A stretch of 64,000 bases of DNA, taken from the NCBI GenBank assembly GCA_025399215.1, contig MU621146.1, positions 1 through 64,000 on the forward strand. Reading direction: 5' to 3'. Below the pieces are notes generated by a model. The model was not told where the DNA came from, made no database searches, and saw nothing but the letters and a program-made list of their open reading frames with translations. This stretch comes from Globomyces pollinis-pini (taxonomy: Eukaryota; Chytridiomycota; Chytridiomycetes; Rhizophydiales; Globomycetaceae). This document shows positions 43,143 through 57,662 of this stretch, piece by piece. The position numbers and the translations under genes are program-made. How positions within the stretch are numbered: the stretch's first letter is position 1; each line of letters starts with the position of its first letter.

Positions 43143-45803
43143 ATGAATACAACAAAGTCAACAGCCGGACTTGAATCAGGTATTAAAGCTGATATTCCCA
43201 AACTCCCACCAAAATCCCAAGGTATTAAAGTGATGAGAAATTAAGAATCAATAGCTTTAATCTATCAAGTTCAGTTGCAAGAAGTAATTGATAATTACCC
43301 ACACCAACCTTCGAAAGAAAGAATTAAAGTTACTTTTGATATATTGGACGATTTGGTTCATCAATTAGGGCCATACTCAAGTTTAATGGAATCATTAATT
43401 GAAGAATTACGAAATAATGTTTATTCACAACAAGTCACCAGTTCCACAGTAGAACCATATTATGAAAAAGTACCATTTAGTGTCTTAGTATCCAAAATGA
43501 ACAAACAACGCGAAAAGGAACTGAAACTCAGTCAACAAGTGATGGAAGAATTACAAGACAAACTCAAATTTCGGGAACATGATTTAGAAATTTCATTTAG
43601 AAAAAATCTATCATTGAAGCATAAATGTTCATTATTTGAAAAGTTGGAATCAAATCTGAAGGCTGAGATTGAACAATCTAATCAGCAATTGCAATTACAG
43701 ATTAGAACTCAATCTGAAATGAAGAGTGAGTTTGCAAGGATACAGGATCAACTCGAAAGGGATATACAAGTGTTACAGGTGATTTTGATTAGATTAACAT
43801 GGATATAGAATCAAAATGCACAATCTGCAATGATCATTGAAAATCTAACAACACCATTATCCAAATCATCTAATGGTACTACGGATCTATTTCATTAATT
43901 GATAGTGAAGGCAAAGAAAGATTTGGTTGAGAAATCAAGAAATGATTTGCCAATTGATTCTAGAGGGATATTGCTTTATAACCTGGCACAATCTAATCAG
44001 ATTGAGAAGCAATTTTCAGAACTTTTGGATTATATTCTAGATGATTTTGAATCGGATGTATCACAGGTTCATAAAAAGAAGGAGATTATGACTGAAATAA
44101 CTGGTGGAGATTTCGAATCAGAATCTTTCAAAGCAATCGAATTAGAGGTATTTGTTTATTGATAATCTTGAAAAAAGTCGAAGGAAGTTTTTAAATTATA
44201 TCAAACTAGAATGGAGAGCTATTTGGAAGAATTTAATCTATTAAAGCGTCATATTTCATCTTTGCAATTACAGGAAAGAAAAAACCAAGAGAATACAAAG
44301 TTGATCACAATAACTCCAACAGCAGACTACACTGCAAGAAAGTATGCGACAGTGGTAACGATTTCCCTTTTCATTTTAGGTTGAAATCTCAAAAGATGGT
44401 GACAAGTATGAACCTCATCCATCGTCCATCTTTTGTATTAAATGTGGTACAAAAACAATTCAATGCCCACATATTGATAATGATATCAAAGTTTTGGAAA
44501 TTAAAGAAAAAACTTTCTTGAAGTTCTCACACCCGAATTTGAAAATACGATCAGAACTCTCATTGACAAATGAATCTGGAGAACCTTATCCATTCAACAC
44601 AGAGACTGAGGATGAGAATCCAATGGTATTTTATTGATTTCTTATCCAAAGGTTTCTGCAAACTTTTACAAAATCTGGAAAAATTACTATGAAGTTCGTA
44701 AAGGAACAAAACCAAAGTCAAATCGTATTCTTCCATTGCCAAAGTTGTTGGTGATTATAGACGAAATATATGATACACGTTGGAAAGTTGAGGAAGAGTT
44801 TAGAGACAAAGAACTGGAGTCTGATTCTCAACCGGAGAATTTAATGACTGGTAAGGAATTGCATACTCACATTCAACCAAAGGCTTCAACAAACCAAAGA
44901 CGGAGAGTGCAGATGCTGGGGGCTTGTCTGCCTTGGTAGATTCAGATGCAGTCGTTGAAGAAAGCTCTGAGCTCGCACCTGTAACAAATTTGTTGGACAA
45001 TTTTGTTGTAAGTATGCAAATGTATAATATCAAATAGGAAACTTTCTATAGCCTCTTCAAAGAAAGATATGTATATGAGAATGTTTTCCTCAAGGCAATT
45101 CATGATATTTTAACAAGTCTTGAAGCGAATGAAAAGAAGAGCAAAGTAAGTCAACAAACGAATTTAAGGTATAGCCAGTACAAGTACTCTGCAGACATCT
45201 TAGCGGGAAAGAAGAAGAGATCTGGAAATATGTACACCTTACAAAGAAACTTTTCAAAGTTGAAGAAGCTACCGAGCTGACCATGGCCGTATATCTGGCA
45301 AAAGTTAAAATACAATATCCGGATCGTTCTGTATGTTTTTATGTTTATATTGACTGGTATTAGGCAGTTCAGTATGAAACTATGGGTTTAGAGTTTACAT
45401 CTTACACAAAAAACAAGATATCAAAGGCCAATTTAATTGACTACGTTTATCATATGATTGTGAATAAGCTAGAACCCAATTTCGAGCTAGTAACTAAGCT
45501 TAAAGTAACCAGTAGTTGAGCAAGAGTTTGGACAAATTTGATGTACAATTGAATGGATATCTGACGAAAAAAGAATTTTGTTCAGCAATGGTTAAAATAT
45601 TACCAAGCGCACCTTCCAAGGAATATATAATGCGATACAGTATGGCAGAACGTGAGTTTGGAGAGAATAAAGTACCATTGGAACGGTTGACTTCCATAGC
45701 AGCATACACAATGATGAACGTAGCGTACCATAGTGGATGGAAAACAACTAGTCAATTAGGGCCCACATTTTCTGAAGTACGTGGACATTTATCCAGTCCA
45801 TAA
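43143..45803 (+). CDS. Coiled-coil flagellar protein, TSNAXIP1-like
   Basis: About 740 residues over ~11 small exons. N-terminal helices (IKVTFDILDDLVHQLGPYSS, LMESLIEELRNNVYSQ) resemble the TSNAXIP1 N-terminal domain and lead into a long coiled coil (LKFREHDLEISFRKNLSLKH). A possible zinc pair follows (CIKCGTKTIQCPH), then ILPLPKLLVIIDEIYDTRWK, a region with YLAKVKIQYPDRS, and an EF-hand-like end (LDKFDVQLNGYLTKKEF). The junction at about 45490-45515 (26 nt) restores NFELLSKSLDKFD. Such proteins occur in motile cilia and sperm. I am confident it is one coding gene; the family name is tentative. Confidence 0.65.
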
Positions 45804-45994
45804 TGAATTGAAGAACAGAAGAAGCGTGATTTATGAACAATAAATTGTTTGAATAATACTTCATGCCTTAATGATCTATACTCTGCGTTCTGCAATATTC
45901 TTGCCTCTGTCTATTGCATTTCATTGGTGATTCGAACTACTGAGATTTCATTGAGTTTTCATTTTTTCAGTTGTGAATTTTTTCACTTCTTCAG

Positions 45995-46743
<749 letters not shown>

Positions 46744-47090
46744 ATTACCATATGAAATAAATTCCTTCATTGAATGAATGCCTTCGCTTAATTTTTTTAT
46801 TCTTGATGTTAAGGTTAAAGTTAGGAAGTCAATATCTTTCTTTGATATTGATGCTTAGATGTGATTCAATCTATGATTTCGACTGTATAGTCAAACCTAT
46901 CATATTGACAGACGTGTAGTACGACACCAAACCTACTTCATGCGTTTGAATAACGCGCGTCTGACGAATATTTGATTGAATCTACTAGAACTTTAGCTTT
47001 CGGTGAAATTTTGATTCAATGAGATAATCCTTTCAAGATCAGTATAACATGTAAACAATGGATATTTGATTTTCTCCTATTCACCCACAA
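46744..47090. other. Intergenic region, 347 bp
   Basis: No gene or repeat recognised; presumably the promoter of the F-BAR/SH3 gene. Confidence 0.5.
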
Positions 47091-48965
47091 ATGACATTTG
47101 GAGAAGATTTATGGGTATTGATGAATAATCGACTCATCTTGGTAGGATCAGATAAAAGTTGTGGAATCATTCACATCATTGGGTACAGATCAGATGTTGT
47201 TGATGAATGAGTTTATAAAATCATTGGCTACCGTCGAATTAGAATATGGCAAAACGCTTTCGAAAGTAGCTAAACAATTCAAAGACGATTCAAAAAAATT
47301 AAAAGATAAAGGAGAGAAATCAATGAGTCATAAACTATTTGGAGACAGGTAGTCATTTGTTTAAGAATTAATCAGCAAAGTGTATTGATGAAAGCCAGTG
47401 AAAGTTTAGTTGCAGGTGTTGAATCTTTATCAACAATTCATAATGAACTAAACGAAATATTAACAAATGAACGGAAAAGTTTAAAACACAATGCCAAACA
47501 ATTGGAACAATTGAATATTCAAGTATTCAACTATTGCTTAATTATACCATTAGTTGTTTGAAAGATTGAAACAATCCACTAATGAATTACATACCAAAAT
47601 TGATATCATGGAAAAGTGTCATGGATTATACAACAAGGAAATGAAAGAATTAGAAATAAGTGCAGGACTATATAAAAAATCATTGAAAGATTCCAATACT
47701 ACAAAGAAAGAATCAGAGAAGGTTTTTTGGTTTATTTAATGGATCTTAGCATCGGATTGATTATGAAAAGAAATTGATGTTGGCACAAGATACTGGATTA
47801 AAGTACCGAAAATCAATCAGTAAAACAATTCTAATATTCAATTTTATTAGATGAGACAAACAAGTTGAAGAGTATTCACTTCACCCAATTAGTACCAAAG
47901 ACACTTGATGTAAAAAAAGCCTTAAATATTGATGCATTATAGGAAATCCAAAGTCAAGATGAAAAATTTAGGGTAGAATATACCAGAGATACTCTAATTA
48001 GAATCACAAATGCAATAATTTCAAGTTTACCAAAAGAGATTTCATCATGGCAAGACATATCTGAACGATTTGTATCAATTGATGGCGGAATAGATTCCAA
48101 GTCACTATGTGAGAAGGGAAAAAGTGGTTATGAATCTCCAGAAGATTTCAGTTTCTCTGATACCATAGATGAACATAACAGGAAAGTGGCCATGAAAGGT
48201 CGGATGCCTGTAAACGGTGTATCCGATGATCCCGATGAATTGATTATGATGTCTAAAACCAAGGCTGGTAGAAAGAAAGCAGTCGAACGAATTAAAGCAT
48301 TAGAAAAAGAAATCACAGAGGTTGCTAAAGAAAGGCAAGGAATCGAAACATTGCTTATGTCTTACAAAGATTTGGTAACTTTCTATATTAGAATTTACAA
48401 ATAGAGTAACCCATTGGACGCCAAGGAAGAGCTGACAGAACAGCGAACAGAAACTGAATCACATATGAATGCATTATTGATCAAAAAGCACAAGTTTCAT
48501 TGTTTCATTAATGAATTGGATGGGAAACCGAAACCACCAGAACCTGCCATGGTTAGTTCCAGTCCTGTTAAAAACTTCCTCTCACCTTCCCTCGATATAT
48601 CTCATTTGAGCCACGCTAAAGACTATAGTTCAGCAATGTCAGTGAATAATGAATTAGGACATTCAAAAGATTATAGTTCCGCATTATCAGTTAATCATGA
48701 GAAAGGGCACTCAAAGGATTACAGCTCAAATCTATCAATCAATAACAATACACAAACAGACTCATTTGAGAAGTTACCATCTTTGGGTCGCTACGTTGCA
48801 CTATTTGACTTTCAAGCGGTACCTGGAGGTCAAGAATTGGCTTTAAGGGCAGGAGATTTGATTGACATCTTATCAGAAGAATCAGATGGTTGGACTCACT
48901 GTAGACTTGTGTTAACCGATCAGGAAGGGTTCGTACCTAGTTCATACATTGGACCAGTATCTTGA
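47091..48965 (+). CDS. F-BAR, HR1 and SH3 protein (Bzz1/TOCA-like)
   Basis: MTFGEDLWDQIKVVESFTSL starts an F-BAR domain, followed by LATVELEYGKTLSKVAKQFK and ELHTKIDIMEKCHGLYNKEM. An HR1-like helix pair (KAGRKKAVERIKALEKEITE) follows at ~400-460. A linker with three 16-residue repeats (GHSKDYSSALSVNHEK type) precedes the C-terminal SH3 domain (YVALFDFQAVPGGQELALRA, EGFVPSSYIGPVS). This F-BAR, HR1, SH3 order matches yeast Bzz1 and animal TOCA/FBP17, which couple membrane curvature to Arp2/3 activation. Together with Ysc84-SH3 and the other F-BAR gene it suggests active endocytic actin machinery. The first intron (47115-47145) ends in GTAG; the later exon near 48000-48360 is long. Confidence 0.85.
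48612..48755 (+). repeat. Three 48-nt coding repeats
   Basis: Consecutive units translate as HAKDYSSAMSVNNELG, HSKDYSSALSVNHEKG and HSKDYSSNLSINNNTQ in the linker before the SH3 domain. Copies have diverged at synonymous positions. Confidence 0.92.
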
Positions 48966-49108
48966 TCTTGAAATATATTTAAACTTAAATTCATTACAAA
49001 ATTGACTTGCTTAATTGTCAAATATCGTTATGCTAACATTATCAAAAATGAGGTTGATATTCTTGTTTTGTTTGACGCGTTTTTTAACTTAATTGACTAC
49101 AAACAACA

Positions 49109-51090
49109 ATGGAAATAGTCTATGTATATCAAAAAAAGCGACGAGAATTTGGAAAGCAAGCAATGTTAAGCGACCGGCCAGCCGATATTGGGTTATCCAT
49201 TCCTCCCGATCCAAGTTATCTTAAAAATTACACTGAACGTAATCCTTCACATACTGAAGCGCAATGTTGTCCAGATAAATCTGAACATGAAGTAAACTCA
49301 GTTTATTAATATTCGATAGGTTAACACCGACAGTTATGTTTTAACTAATCGTGGAATATTGCATACACAAGGTGGTTGGCCAAAAGATGTGGATGCCACT
49401 GATGTTGAACATACCATTCGATTCAGGAAAAAGATTGAAAAGGATGAAGAATATATGAGAGTAATTAAACATTTGGGAGACTGTATGGAACATACTATCA
49501 AACAAAACAATGTAATTTTTACTAAAAGTTGATTGTTATTCATTAGGCTATTGATATTTATCAAGAATACTTTCAAGAAGCTCCAGAAACACATGTATCT
49601 GACGCACCATCAGCCAAGTCTTTGAACGTTTACCGGTAACGAGACCATAATCTAAGATATAGTGATCCAAACTCTATTAAACGAGCCGCAACATATTTAT
49701 CATGGTACCCAGAAGAAGGTCACAAGATTGCAGTAGCATATTCGGTTTTGCAGTTTCAAGGAATGCCAAGCAATATGTCATTAGATTCATATATTTGGGA
49801 TGTGGAAAATCCTAACGCTCCTGATCAGACGCTTACTCCTACTTCTCCTATTGTTTGCATCAAGTATAATCCTAAAGATCCGCATATCCTTGTTGGAGGC
49901 TCGTACAATGGTTTACTATGTATTTCTTGTAGATATAACAAGTAGCATACTGGGATACTAGAAAAGGATCATTCCCAGTAGATACATCTCCTTTGGAAAA
50001 GAGTCATCGAGACCCCGTTTACAATGTCGCTTGGGTACAGTCAAAGTCAGGTAAACTAAACTCCAGTGATCTAACGTTCAAGGTTGTGAATTCTTCTCTG
50101 TCTCCACTGATGGACAAGCATTATGGTGGGATATACGAAAACTTAGCGAACCTACTGAAACAATGATGATTGATCCAGAAAAGAATGGAAATATCGTTGG
50201 TGGAACTGTGTTAGACTTTGAAACCACCATGGTACTAATTCCATCAATACTTAATACTAGCCAACAAAATTCATGATCGGAGGTGAGAATGGTGCTACCT
50301 TTATGTGTAATAAGAAGGCTAAAACGCCTGGAGATAAGATTACTCATGTGTATCCTGGGCATCACGGCCCAGTTTATGCATTACAGCGAAATCCATTCTT
50401 CTTGAAGAATTTCCTGACCGTTGGTGATTGGAAAGCACAAGTATGATTGTTTTACAACTAATTCTTCAGATTTGGTCTGAAGATATCAGATCTCCAATCA
50501 TGTCAACCAAATACAGTATGAGTTACTTGACAGATGGATGTTGGAGTCCTACCAGACCTTCTGTATTTTTCACTGCAAAGATGGATGGTAGTTTTGATAT
50601 TTGGGATTACATTTTCAAGCAAGTTGAACCTACACATACCGTTCAGGTATAAAAATTTAGTTAATTAATATCAAGGTGTGTAACTCGCCGCTACATTCGA
50701 TCAAAGCTCAAGAACACGGTCGACTCATTGCAGCGTCTGCTAGAGATGGATCAATGACCCTATTTGAACTATCTGAAGGATTAGCCAAACTGCAAAACAA
50801 TGAAAAAAAGATCTTTTCAGAAGTAAGTCCAGATTTTTTCTCAACGTATTCAGATGTTGGAAAGAGAATTAAAACGAGAAAAAACTTTGGAAAGTGCAGT
50901 CCGAGAAAAAAGAATCAAAGCAGCCCAAAAACGTCCAAATTCCGCTTTTATGCCAACTGGACAAGCACTTGAAGAACTGCTTAAGGCTTCTGAAGATGAT
51001 TTTTATAGTTATATTGATGACGGTGATGGTAAACTGAGAGATGAAGCTATGGCTAGAATAGCCGAATATGAAAAACCCACAAGCAGCTAA
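49109..51090 (+). CDS. Axonemal dynein intermediate chain 2 (DNAI2/IC69-like)
   Basis: An outer-arm dynein WD-repeat intermediate chain. The N-terminus [20 protein letters not shown] is a DNAI2 signature, followed by [40 protein letters not shown] and [22 protein letters not shown] blades follow: [37 protein letters not shown] and [20 protein letters not shown]. The end is Lys/Glu-rich ([20 protein letters not shown]) with [20 protein letters not shown]. About eight introns of 26-36 nt. It is the strongest single evidence that this organism builds motile flagella. Confidence 0.95.
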
Positions 51091-51187
51091 TATAGAATTG
51101 TTTAATCTTATCCTGAAATGAAATGTTTTCTTCTTTGATGAATGCAATAGGACGTTTTATTGTATATGGGAATGCTAACTGATATTC

Positions 51188-51622
51188 TTATTCTTCCTTT
51201 TCTTCCTTTTCAACCAAACCTTGCTCTGTATCTGTGTTTTCAGTGCTTTTAGTCTTTTCCTCTTGTTTTTTACCAACAGTTTCTGCTTCTGTTTCTGTTT
51301 CTGTTTGATTTTGTTCAACAGGATTGATTTCACCACCAGTCTTCGTTTGTTTTTGTTCATTGATTTTGATTTTATTAGCGATATTTCTTCGGACCATTTC
51401 TTGAGCAACTTCTTTCTTTAACTTTGCTAATTGTTCAATCCAAAATCCCTTCGGTGGTTTTGTTGCAGTCTTGGCTAATCTTTCCTCGACCTCTTCCAAG
51501 TAAGTGTCTGTTACAAATGGCTTGATCCCTTGCTTCAAATCCTCTTCGTACCTTTTGCGACATTCTTTTAATAAAAGGACGGCCTTTCCTCTAGGATTTA
51601 CGGATGCTTTTGAACGAGTCAT
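51188..51622 (-). CDS. Small charged protein, unknown
   Basis: 144 residues, intronless, convergent with DNAI2. MTRSKASVNPRGKAVLLLKE starts a predicted helical domain (CRKRYEEDLKQGIKPFVTDT, YLEEVEERLAKTATKPPKGF), and the C-terminal third is a Thr/Glu/Lys-rich disordered tail. No family recognised. The ordered N-terminal ~90 residues are likely the functional part. Confidence 0.65.
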   Translation of the reverse strand: MTRSKASVNPRGKAVLLLKECRKRYEEDLKQGIKPFVTDTYLEEVEERLAKTATKPPKGFWIEQLAKLKKEVAQEMVRRNIANKIKINEQKQTKTGGEINPVEQNQTETETEAETVGKKQEEKTKSTENTDTEQGLVEKEEKEE

Positions 51623-51955
51623 ATTATTTCAGAAGTTTTTTTTGTCCGTCCACATGAATGCAAGTCCATCGGACAATTTGAGACAAAATAAATGGGAGAT
51701 TAATGAAATCTGAGTACTTTTGATGTACAGTCTATTCCTATGTAGCCTCTAAGTCGCTGTCTTACGATCACAACTCAATCAACCAAAATGATAATCTATT
51801 GATTAGACCATTATATTAAACATTCATAAGGATATATGTAATGATGATTCATAGGAAATTTGTATGTATTTGGAGTTCTGTTTACCTTTGTCCTGTTTGT
51901 TTGTGTTCATGGATCAACAATTTGACAAAATAGTTTTTCCAATACAACTTTTTAT

Positions 51956-52599
51956 ATGGATCGGATGCAAAGCATTTATGATACAGATGCCAAGATCACT
52001 ATAGTTGTGATGTACTCTATTTTTATTTTACTGGTTATTGCATATCTGGGTGTGGAGGTATTGTATTATTATGTTTTTATCCCTAGGTTCTAGAATATTG
52101 CCATCAAATGGGAATGCTCTCGAAAGAATGGGAAGAACATTATCAATATATTAGTTGGAAACCAGTGAATACGATAAAAGAAAAACCAAGTGTGACGAAC
52201 GCGTTAATAAGCGCAGTAGGGGAAGCAATCGAAGATGTTAGTAAGGTGGCAGCTAAACTACAACCTGTGCAAAAAATAGAGGAAGAGCGTAGCAGCCAAC
52301 TTATTCTGAAAGCACTCACAGCAGCAGTTACCGCCAAAGAAAATGGATCGAAACCTGGAATGTATTTCAAAAAAGGGTGTAAGCCAGTACCTAACCCAGT
52401 CGATGGACTTCCGTATATTTTACAGATCCCATTTAGGGTTTCTGATCGCGTATGGGATGATGCGGTAAATCTAACAGCCGCTGCCATTAATAGTTGCGTA
52501 ATCACTCCTATTCAATTCTCTTTCTCTTCTTACAGCAGATTTCATGGCTATTGGCATGGTACTGACAAAGCAAAAGCAAAGTCGTCGAACTGGTATTGA
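51956..52599 (+). CDS. Single-pass membrane protein, unknown
   Basis: An N-terminal anchor (KITIVVMYSIFILLVIAYLG) is followed, after a 29-nt intron at about 52058-52086, by a ~165-residue soluble domain: QMGMLSKEWEEHYQYISWKP, ALISAVGEAIEDVSKVAAKL, KPVPNPVDGLPYILQIPFRV. It ends HGTDKAKAKSSNWY. In-frame ATGs at 51956, 51965 and 52010 are all possible; the first is given. I do not recognise the family. It is head-to-tail with the ABCC gene (163 bp gap). Confidence 0.6.
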
Positions 52600-52762
52600 T
52601 GATTTCAGTTAATATAACCTACAACTGAATCAATTAGTTTCTATTGTTTGAGAGATCGTTTCGCTTGATTTTAATATTAGATCGATCATGTGGGCATATT
52701 AAAACACGTAAAAATGGTTTAAGAATTATTTCCATTTCCATCATTTAACTTCAAATTATTGC

Positions 52763-55700
52763 ATGGAACCACCGCATAAAGAAGACCTTATAAAAACATA
52801 CAAGAGACAATCTACTAGATCATTAAAAATTTATCCTGCCGTTAGTGAAGACATGCAACCTCCACAGGAGGTTGTACAACAGTCTCAAAATAATCAGCAA
52901 GGAAAAGAATTACCAAATCAGAATGTGGTGTTAAGTATAGAAGATGATGAAACTAGAGATAGACTACCAAGTCTTTACATGAAGAAATATAATTCTGCAA
53001 GTCAAATCGTCCCCAAACCAAGTCATAAATCTAACATTACTGGTTCGGACACGAATATAGAGACGAAAAAAATAGATTCAGAAGTAGGAGCGAGTGGTTC
53101 GGATGGTACATTTCGAGAACGACAAGGTTCATCACAATCCATTCGGTTGTACAATTCACGCGGTTCGTTCAATAAATTCGATCAACTATCGTTTGCATTC
53201 ATGAATCAAATTATTAAAGATGGTAATCACAAAGATATTCTGTTGGACGAATATCCACCAATTGAAAACCTAGACGAATCAGCGCATTTGGGAAATCTTT
53301 TGCTGTATTATTGGGACGCACAAGTTAAGCAAATAGAAAGTGCAAAGGGAAAAAAGAACTCTAAGAAATCAAAGAAACCGACATTGTATCGGTCTCTGGT
53401 ATAATTTATTGTTAATATTTAGTATAAATTATTTGGTGTCAACTTCAAAATTGCTTCGCTGCCATACATACTAGAAAGTATCATCAAAATAAGTCAATCT
53501 TACATATTTGGGTTATTAATTACTTGGTTGCAATCAAAGACCACAACAGATAAAACCAAGGTAATGGGCGTCTTTTTGATTTAATATTTAGGGATACATA
53601 TATGCTGGAACATTATGTGGCCTAGTTTTATGCCAATCGTTTTTAAACCAATACAAATTCTTTCTGACAACGAGAATTGGAATGCAAGCAAGAATTTCTT
53701 TAGTTTCTGCCATATTTACCAAAAGTTTTCGATTATCGGCTTCCAACGCCTTTTCAACTGCTCAAATTACAAGTTTGATTACTAGTGATGTTCAGAAATT
53801 TGAAGATGCATCTGGATTTATACATTACCTATGGCTTGGTCCTTTGGAGACATTGGTGATCACATACTTTGTATATCAGCAAATAGGAATCGCTGCATTT
53901 GTGGCAATTGGATCTTTATTGGCACTTATTCCTATTCAAGCAGCATTTGCAAGTAGAATATCTTCTTTACGAAAAAAATACAATGTTCATCGTGATGAGA
54001 GAATCAAAACATTTTCAGATATGATTTATGGAATGATAATCGTCAAGGTGTTTTATTGATAATATTAATGGTTAGATGTATGCATGGGAAGGCCCATTTT
54101 GTGAAATGATCAAAAGCATTCGTGGAAAAGAAATGAATGCTGTTCAGAAAACTTCAATGATGAAGTAACTTCTTTATCTGATTGTTCTAGGGCCATGAAT
54201 GACGCATTGTTCTTTTCCTCGTCAGGTATTTGATCTCAGAATTTAAGATTGTAGCATTTATATCAATGTGTACATTTACTTCCTTTTATTTCTTGGGAGG
54301 TGCATTCACGCCAACAGCAGTATTATAAAAATTGTTTGATGTATTAGGTATTTGTAACAACCACTTACCTCCAAACTGCAAGATATACAATGACAAATTT
54401 ATTTTCAAAGGGATATCAAAGCTTAACAGAGTGCCAACTTGCAACAAGTAGAATAGAAAAACTATTTTTACTACCTGAAATGACTATTAAGGCAGTCGAA
54501 ACTGGCCCAGACGCTGCAATTGCAAACCTAAATGATCCTCGTTTGACGATTTATATCAAAGGTGCTTCATTTTCTCTCAAGCCGGAAATACGAAACAAAA
54601 ATGATGAAAAGATAACCGAGAAGGATGACCATCATTATGTGTTGAAAAATATAGATTTGGTCGTGAGAAAAGGAGAATTAGTAGGAGGCAAGTTTTGAAA
54701 ATGTTAACAATCACTAGTGTGTGGCTCAGTTGGTAGTGGAAAAACGTCACTGTTGAATGCTATACTTGGAGAGATTCATTTAGTTCAAGGTGTTATGGGA
54801 CTCAGATCGCACAACATTGCATATGTATCGCAAAGCTCTTGGTTACTACCAAGTACATTAAAAGAAAATATTTTGTTTGGGAGGCCATATCGGGAAGAAT
54901 GGTTTGGTGAAGTTGTCAAGGCATGTGGACTGGACTCAGACTTTGCACAATTTCCTCTAAAAGAGAATACTATGGTTACTGAGAGAGGTTCAAACCTCAG
55001 TGGTGGCCAAAAATCGCGACTCTCACTGGCTCGTGCTGTTTATGCAGACGCGGATATCTACCTGTTAGATGATCCTTTATCAGCTGTAGATGCCAAAGTG
55101 GCAAAGTATAATGTAGTCAACTCTAATATCTAGGCATTTATTCAATTATTGCTTTAGAGGAGTGCTGAAAAAGAAGGTAAGATTACTTAACACTGATATA
55201 TCAGACAATTATTCTCGTTACTCATCTGATCCCTTTCATTCAAAAATGCGATCAAACGGTATTATTAGATGGAGGTAGAATGACACAAGGAGAGTTTGAT
55301 TCGATTATTCAGAATTCGGTAAGTCGCTTTGGAAATTCTCTTCGAGTATTCAGTATGACTAGTCTTACATCCAATCCATCAAAAGAAAACATACAGCAGT
55401 ATAACGACAATGAGGTGACAGAGTCACAAGAGTTTCGACTTTCGTTGTTTAAACGTAAAACAGTAAAAGAAAAATCAACAGCAAATCTGTACGACCCAGG
55501 TGTAGTAGAAAACTCTGGAACGAAAAACATTTCAAGCAAATCTTACTTTAATTATTTCAGGGCTGGAACCCATTCATTTTTTTTGTTTCTTGTAGTATTG
55601 ATGATTATTTTGGGACAAGCCATGTCTGTTAGTACGGATTGGTGTTTAGCAACATGGTCCAAAGCTAGTATTGCAGATCAAACCGCATTTATTTACCCTG

Positions 55701-57413
55701 CTTTATTTATTGGAGCCGCAGTTGGAACATTATTGATCGCCATTGGAAGAGCAATTTGCTTCTATCTGCTATGTGTAAGATCAGCGTCTACATTGTTTGA
55801 AGATATGACTAAGAGGATATTCAAAGCACCTGCACAATTCTTCAAGGATACACCTCTCGGTGGTATAGCAAAGTAAGAATTGCGGGTATTAACTAGTAGT
55901 CGGTTTTCCAAAGATGCAAATTTAGTTGATGATGTTTTACCATCCACCATTTTTGATTTAGTACAGCGGTCATTTATGATATTGGGAACACTCACCGTTG
56001 CTGCTATTGTTATTCCACATGTACTGCTGATTGTGCCATTTGTTTTGGCAGCTTTCTTGTATTTACGGAAACAGTATATCAAATCTGCACGACAAATGAA
56101 ACGGCTTGATGCTGCATCCAGATCTCCTATGTAAATTTATTATTATTCTGATAGACAGATATTCATTTTTTGGTATCTCACTTGAAGGCAAATCAACGAT
56201 TCATGCCTTTGGAGCGTCATCGAGATTTATACAAGAAGCACATAGATTGCAAAATGATAATACTAGAATTTACTTTTCATATAGTTGTGCAGGACGATGG
56301 TTGGGTGTTCGTTTAGATGTACTAGCAGCTACATTCTTTTCTATCGTCACCATAGCAACCATCGTCATTTATGATTTCGCTGGCCTTTCTCCTTCTTGGG
56401 TTGGTTTAGTTATAAGTTATGTGTTGCAACTAGTGGGAACATTACAATGGACAGTCAGACAATCTGCCGAAGTAGAAAACTTGATGATTTCAGTTGAAAG
56501 AATCCAAGAATATACAAATTTGCCAGAGGAGACACCTGAAAGCCTGCCAAATAACAAACTGGACTTTAGATGGCCACAAAAAGGGTTGATACAGTTTAAT
56601 CAATTATCAATGAAATATCCTGGATCAGATAAATTGATTTTGAAAAATATCAGTACAACAATCCCCGCTGGTTCCAAGATTGGAATTGTGGGACGTACGG
56701 GTGCTGGAAAGAGTTCCATCATCAATGCACTTTTTAGATTGAGTGAACCTACCCTTCCATCATCTATTACGATTGATGATATTAAAACGTCAGGCCTTAA
56801 TTTGTTTGATTTGCGTTCTCGTTTAGCGATTATTCCACAGGAACCCCTATGCTTTAAGGGAACAATCAGATTTAATCTAGACCCTTTTGGCAAATGTACC
56901 GATGAGTTTTTGTGGGAAATATTGGAACGTGTAGAATTGAAGGATATAGTGAAGGACATGGATGGTGAGTTAGACTGTCCATTAGATGAAGGCGGATGTA
57001 AGATGATAAACAATTAATAGTACTAGGTAACTTCTCCGTTGGTGAGCGACAATTGGTTTGTTTAGCTAGAGCACTATTAAAACACTCGAAAGTAGTTGTA
57101 ATGGATGAAGCAACGTCTGCTATTGATATTCGAACAGATCAAATTATTCAAGATATAATTGATGGTAGTATGGGACAAACAACAGTTATAACAATTGCCC
57201 ATCGTTTAAGGACTATTATCAAGTATGACAAAATTCTGGTGTTAGAAAACGGGGAAGTAGTGGAGACTGGTAAAACTTCATTAAACTAAATATTCAGGCT
57301 CGCCTAAAGAATTGTTAGCCAAAGATCGTCAACAGCCGGGATGTTGGTTTGCGCGTATGGCGTACGAATTGGGAGATGAAGAGTTTAGTATGCTACAAGG
57401 AATGGCCAAATAA
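52763..57413 (+). CDS. ABCC (MRP)-type ABC transporter
   Basis: A full-size exporter of about 1,430 residues: disordered N-tail ([20 protein letters not shown]), TMD1, NBD1, TMD2, NBD2. The ABCC4-like short form lacks the extra TMD0. NBD1 has Walker [10 protein letters not shown], signature [15 protein letters not shown] and Walker [13 protein letters not shown], with Asp in place of the catalytic Glu as usual for ABCC. NBD2 has [28 protein letters not shown] and [12 protein letters not shown] with the catalytic Glu. TMD1 includes [20 protein letters not shown]. About ten introns of 27-40 nt, including one (about 54328-54355) that removes an apparent stop after FTPTA, and one at about 57000-57028 before NFSVGERQ. 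Likely substrates are organic anions or conjugates; this is not visible in the sequence. Confidence 0.93.
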
Positions 57414-57662
57414 CCAGAGTTATGGCCTTCGGTTGTACAATAAAGGGTTTTTGATTGTGAGTTGATGAATGTTACCCCATTGCTTATAGTTTTAGATCTA
57501 ATTGAGTTGCATTCTCTGTGTTGACATGTTAAGATGACCATTTAGTTGCCAATTGTGTTGGTAAGACATCTGGGTCTTGTGTTTCAGTATGCGCCTGACA
57601 TGTTTTAAAGGTCTTCTTTTTGCCTGTTGAAACAGAGATAGAAATCTTTGTATTTTTAAGTG

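Noticed and set aside
45920..45945. tRNA T-loop-like GATTCGAAC in the reverse orientation
   Set aside because: The flanking bases do not form a T-stem, and no acceptor or anticodon arm is present. I found no tRNA, rRNA or CRISPR array in the window.
54328..54356. In-frame stop in the ABC transporter suggesting pseudogene or stop reassignment
   Set aside because: A 29-nt GT...AG intron removes it and joins FTPTA to VFVTTTYLQ. All in-frame stops checked in strong genes fall in introns, so the standard code is sufficient.
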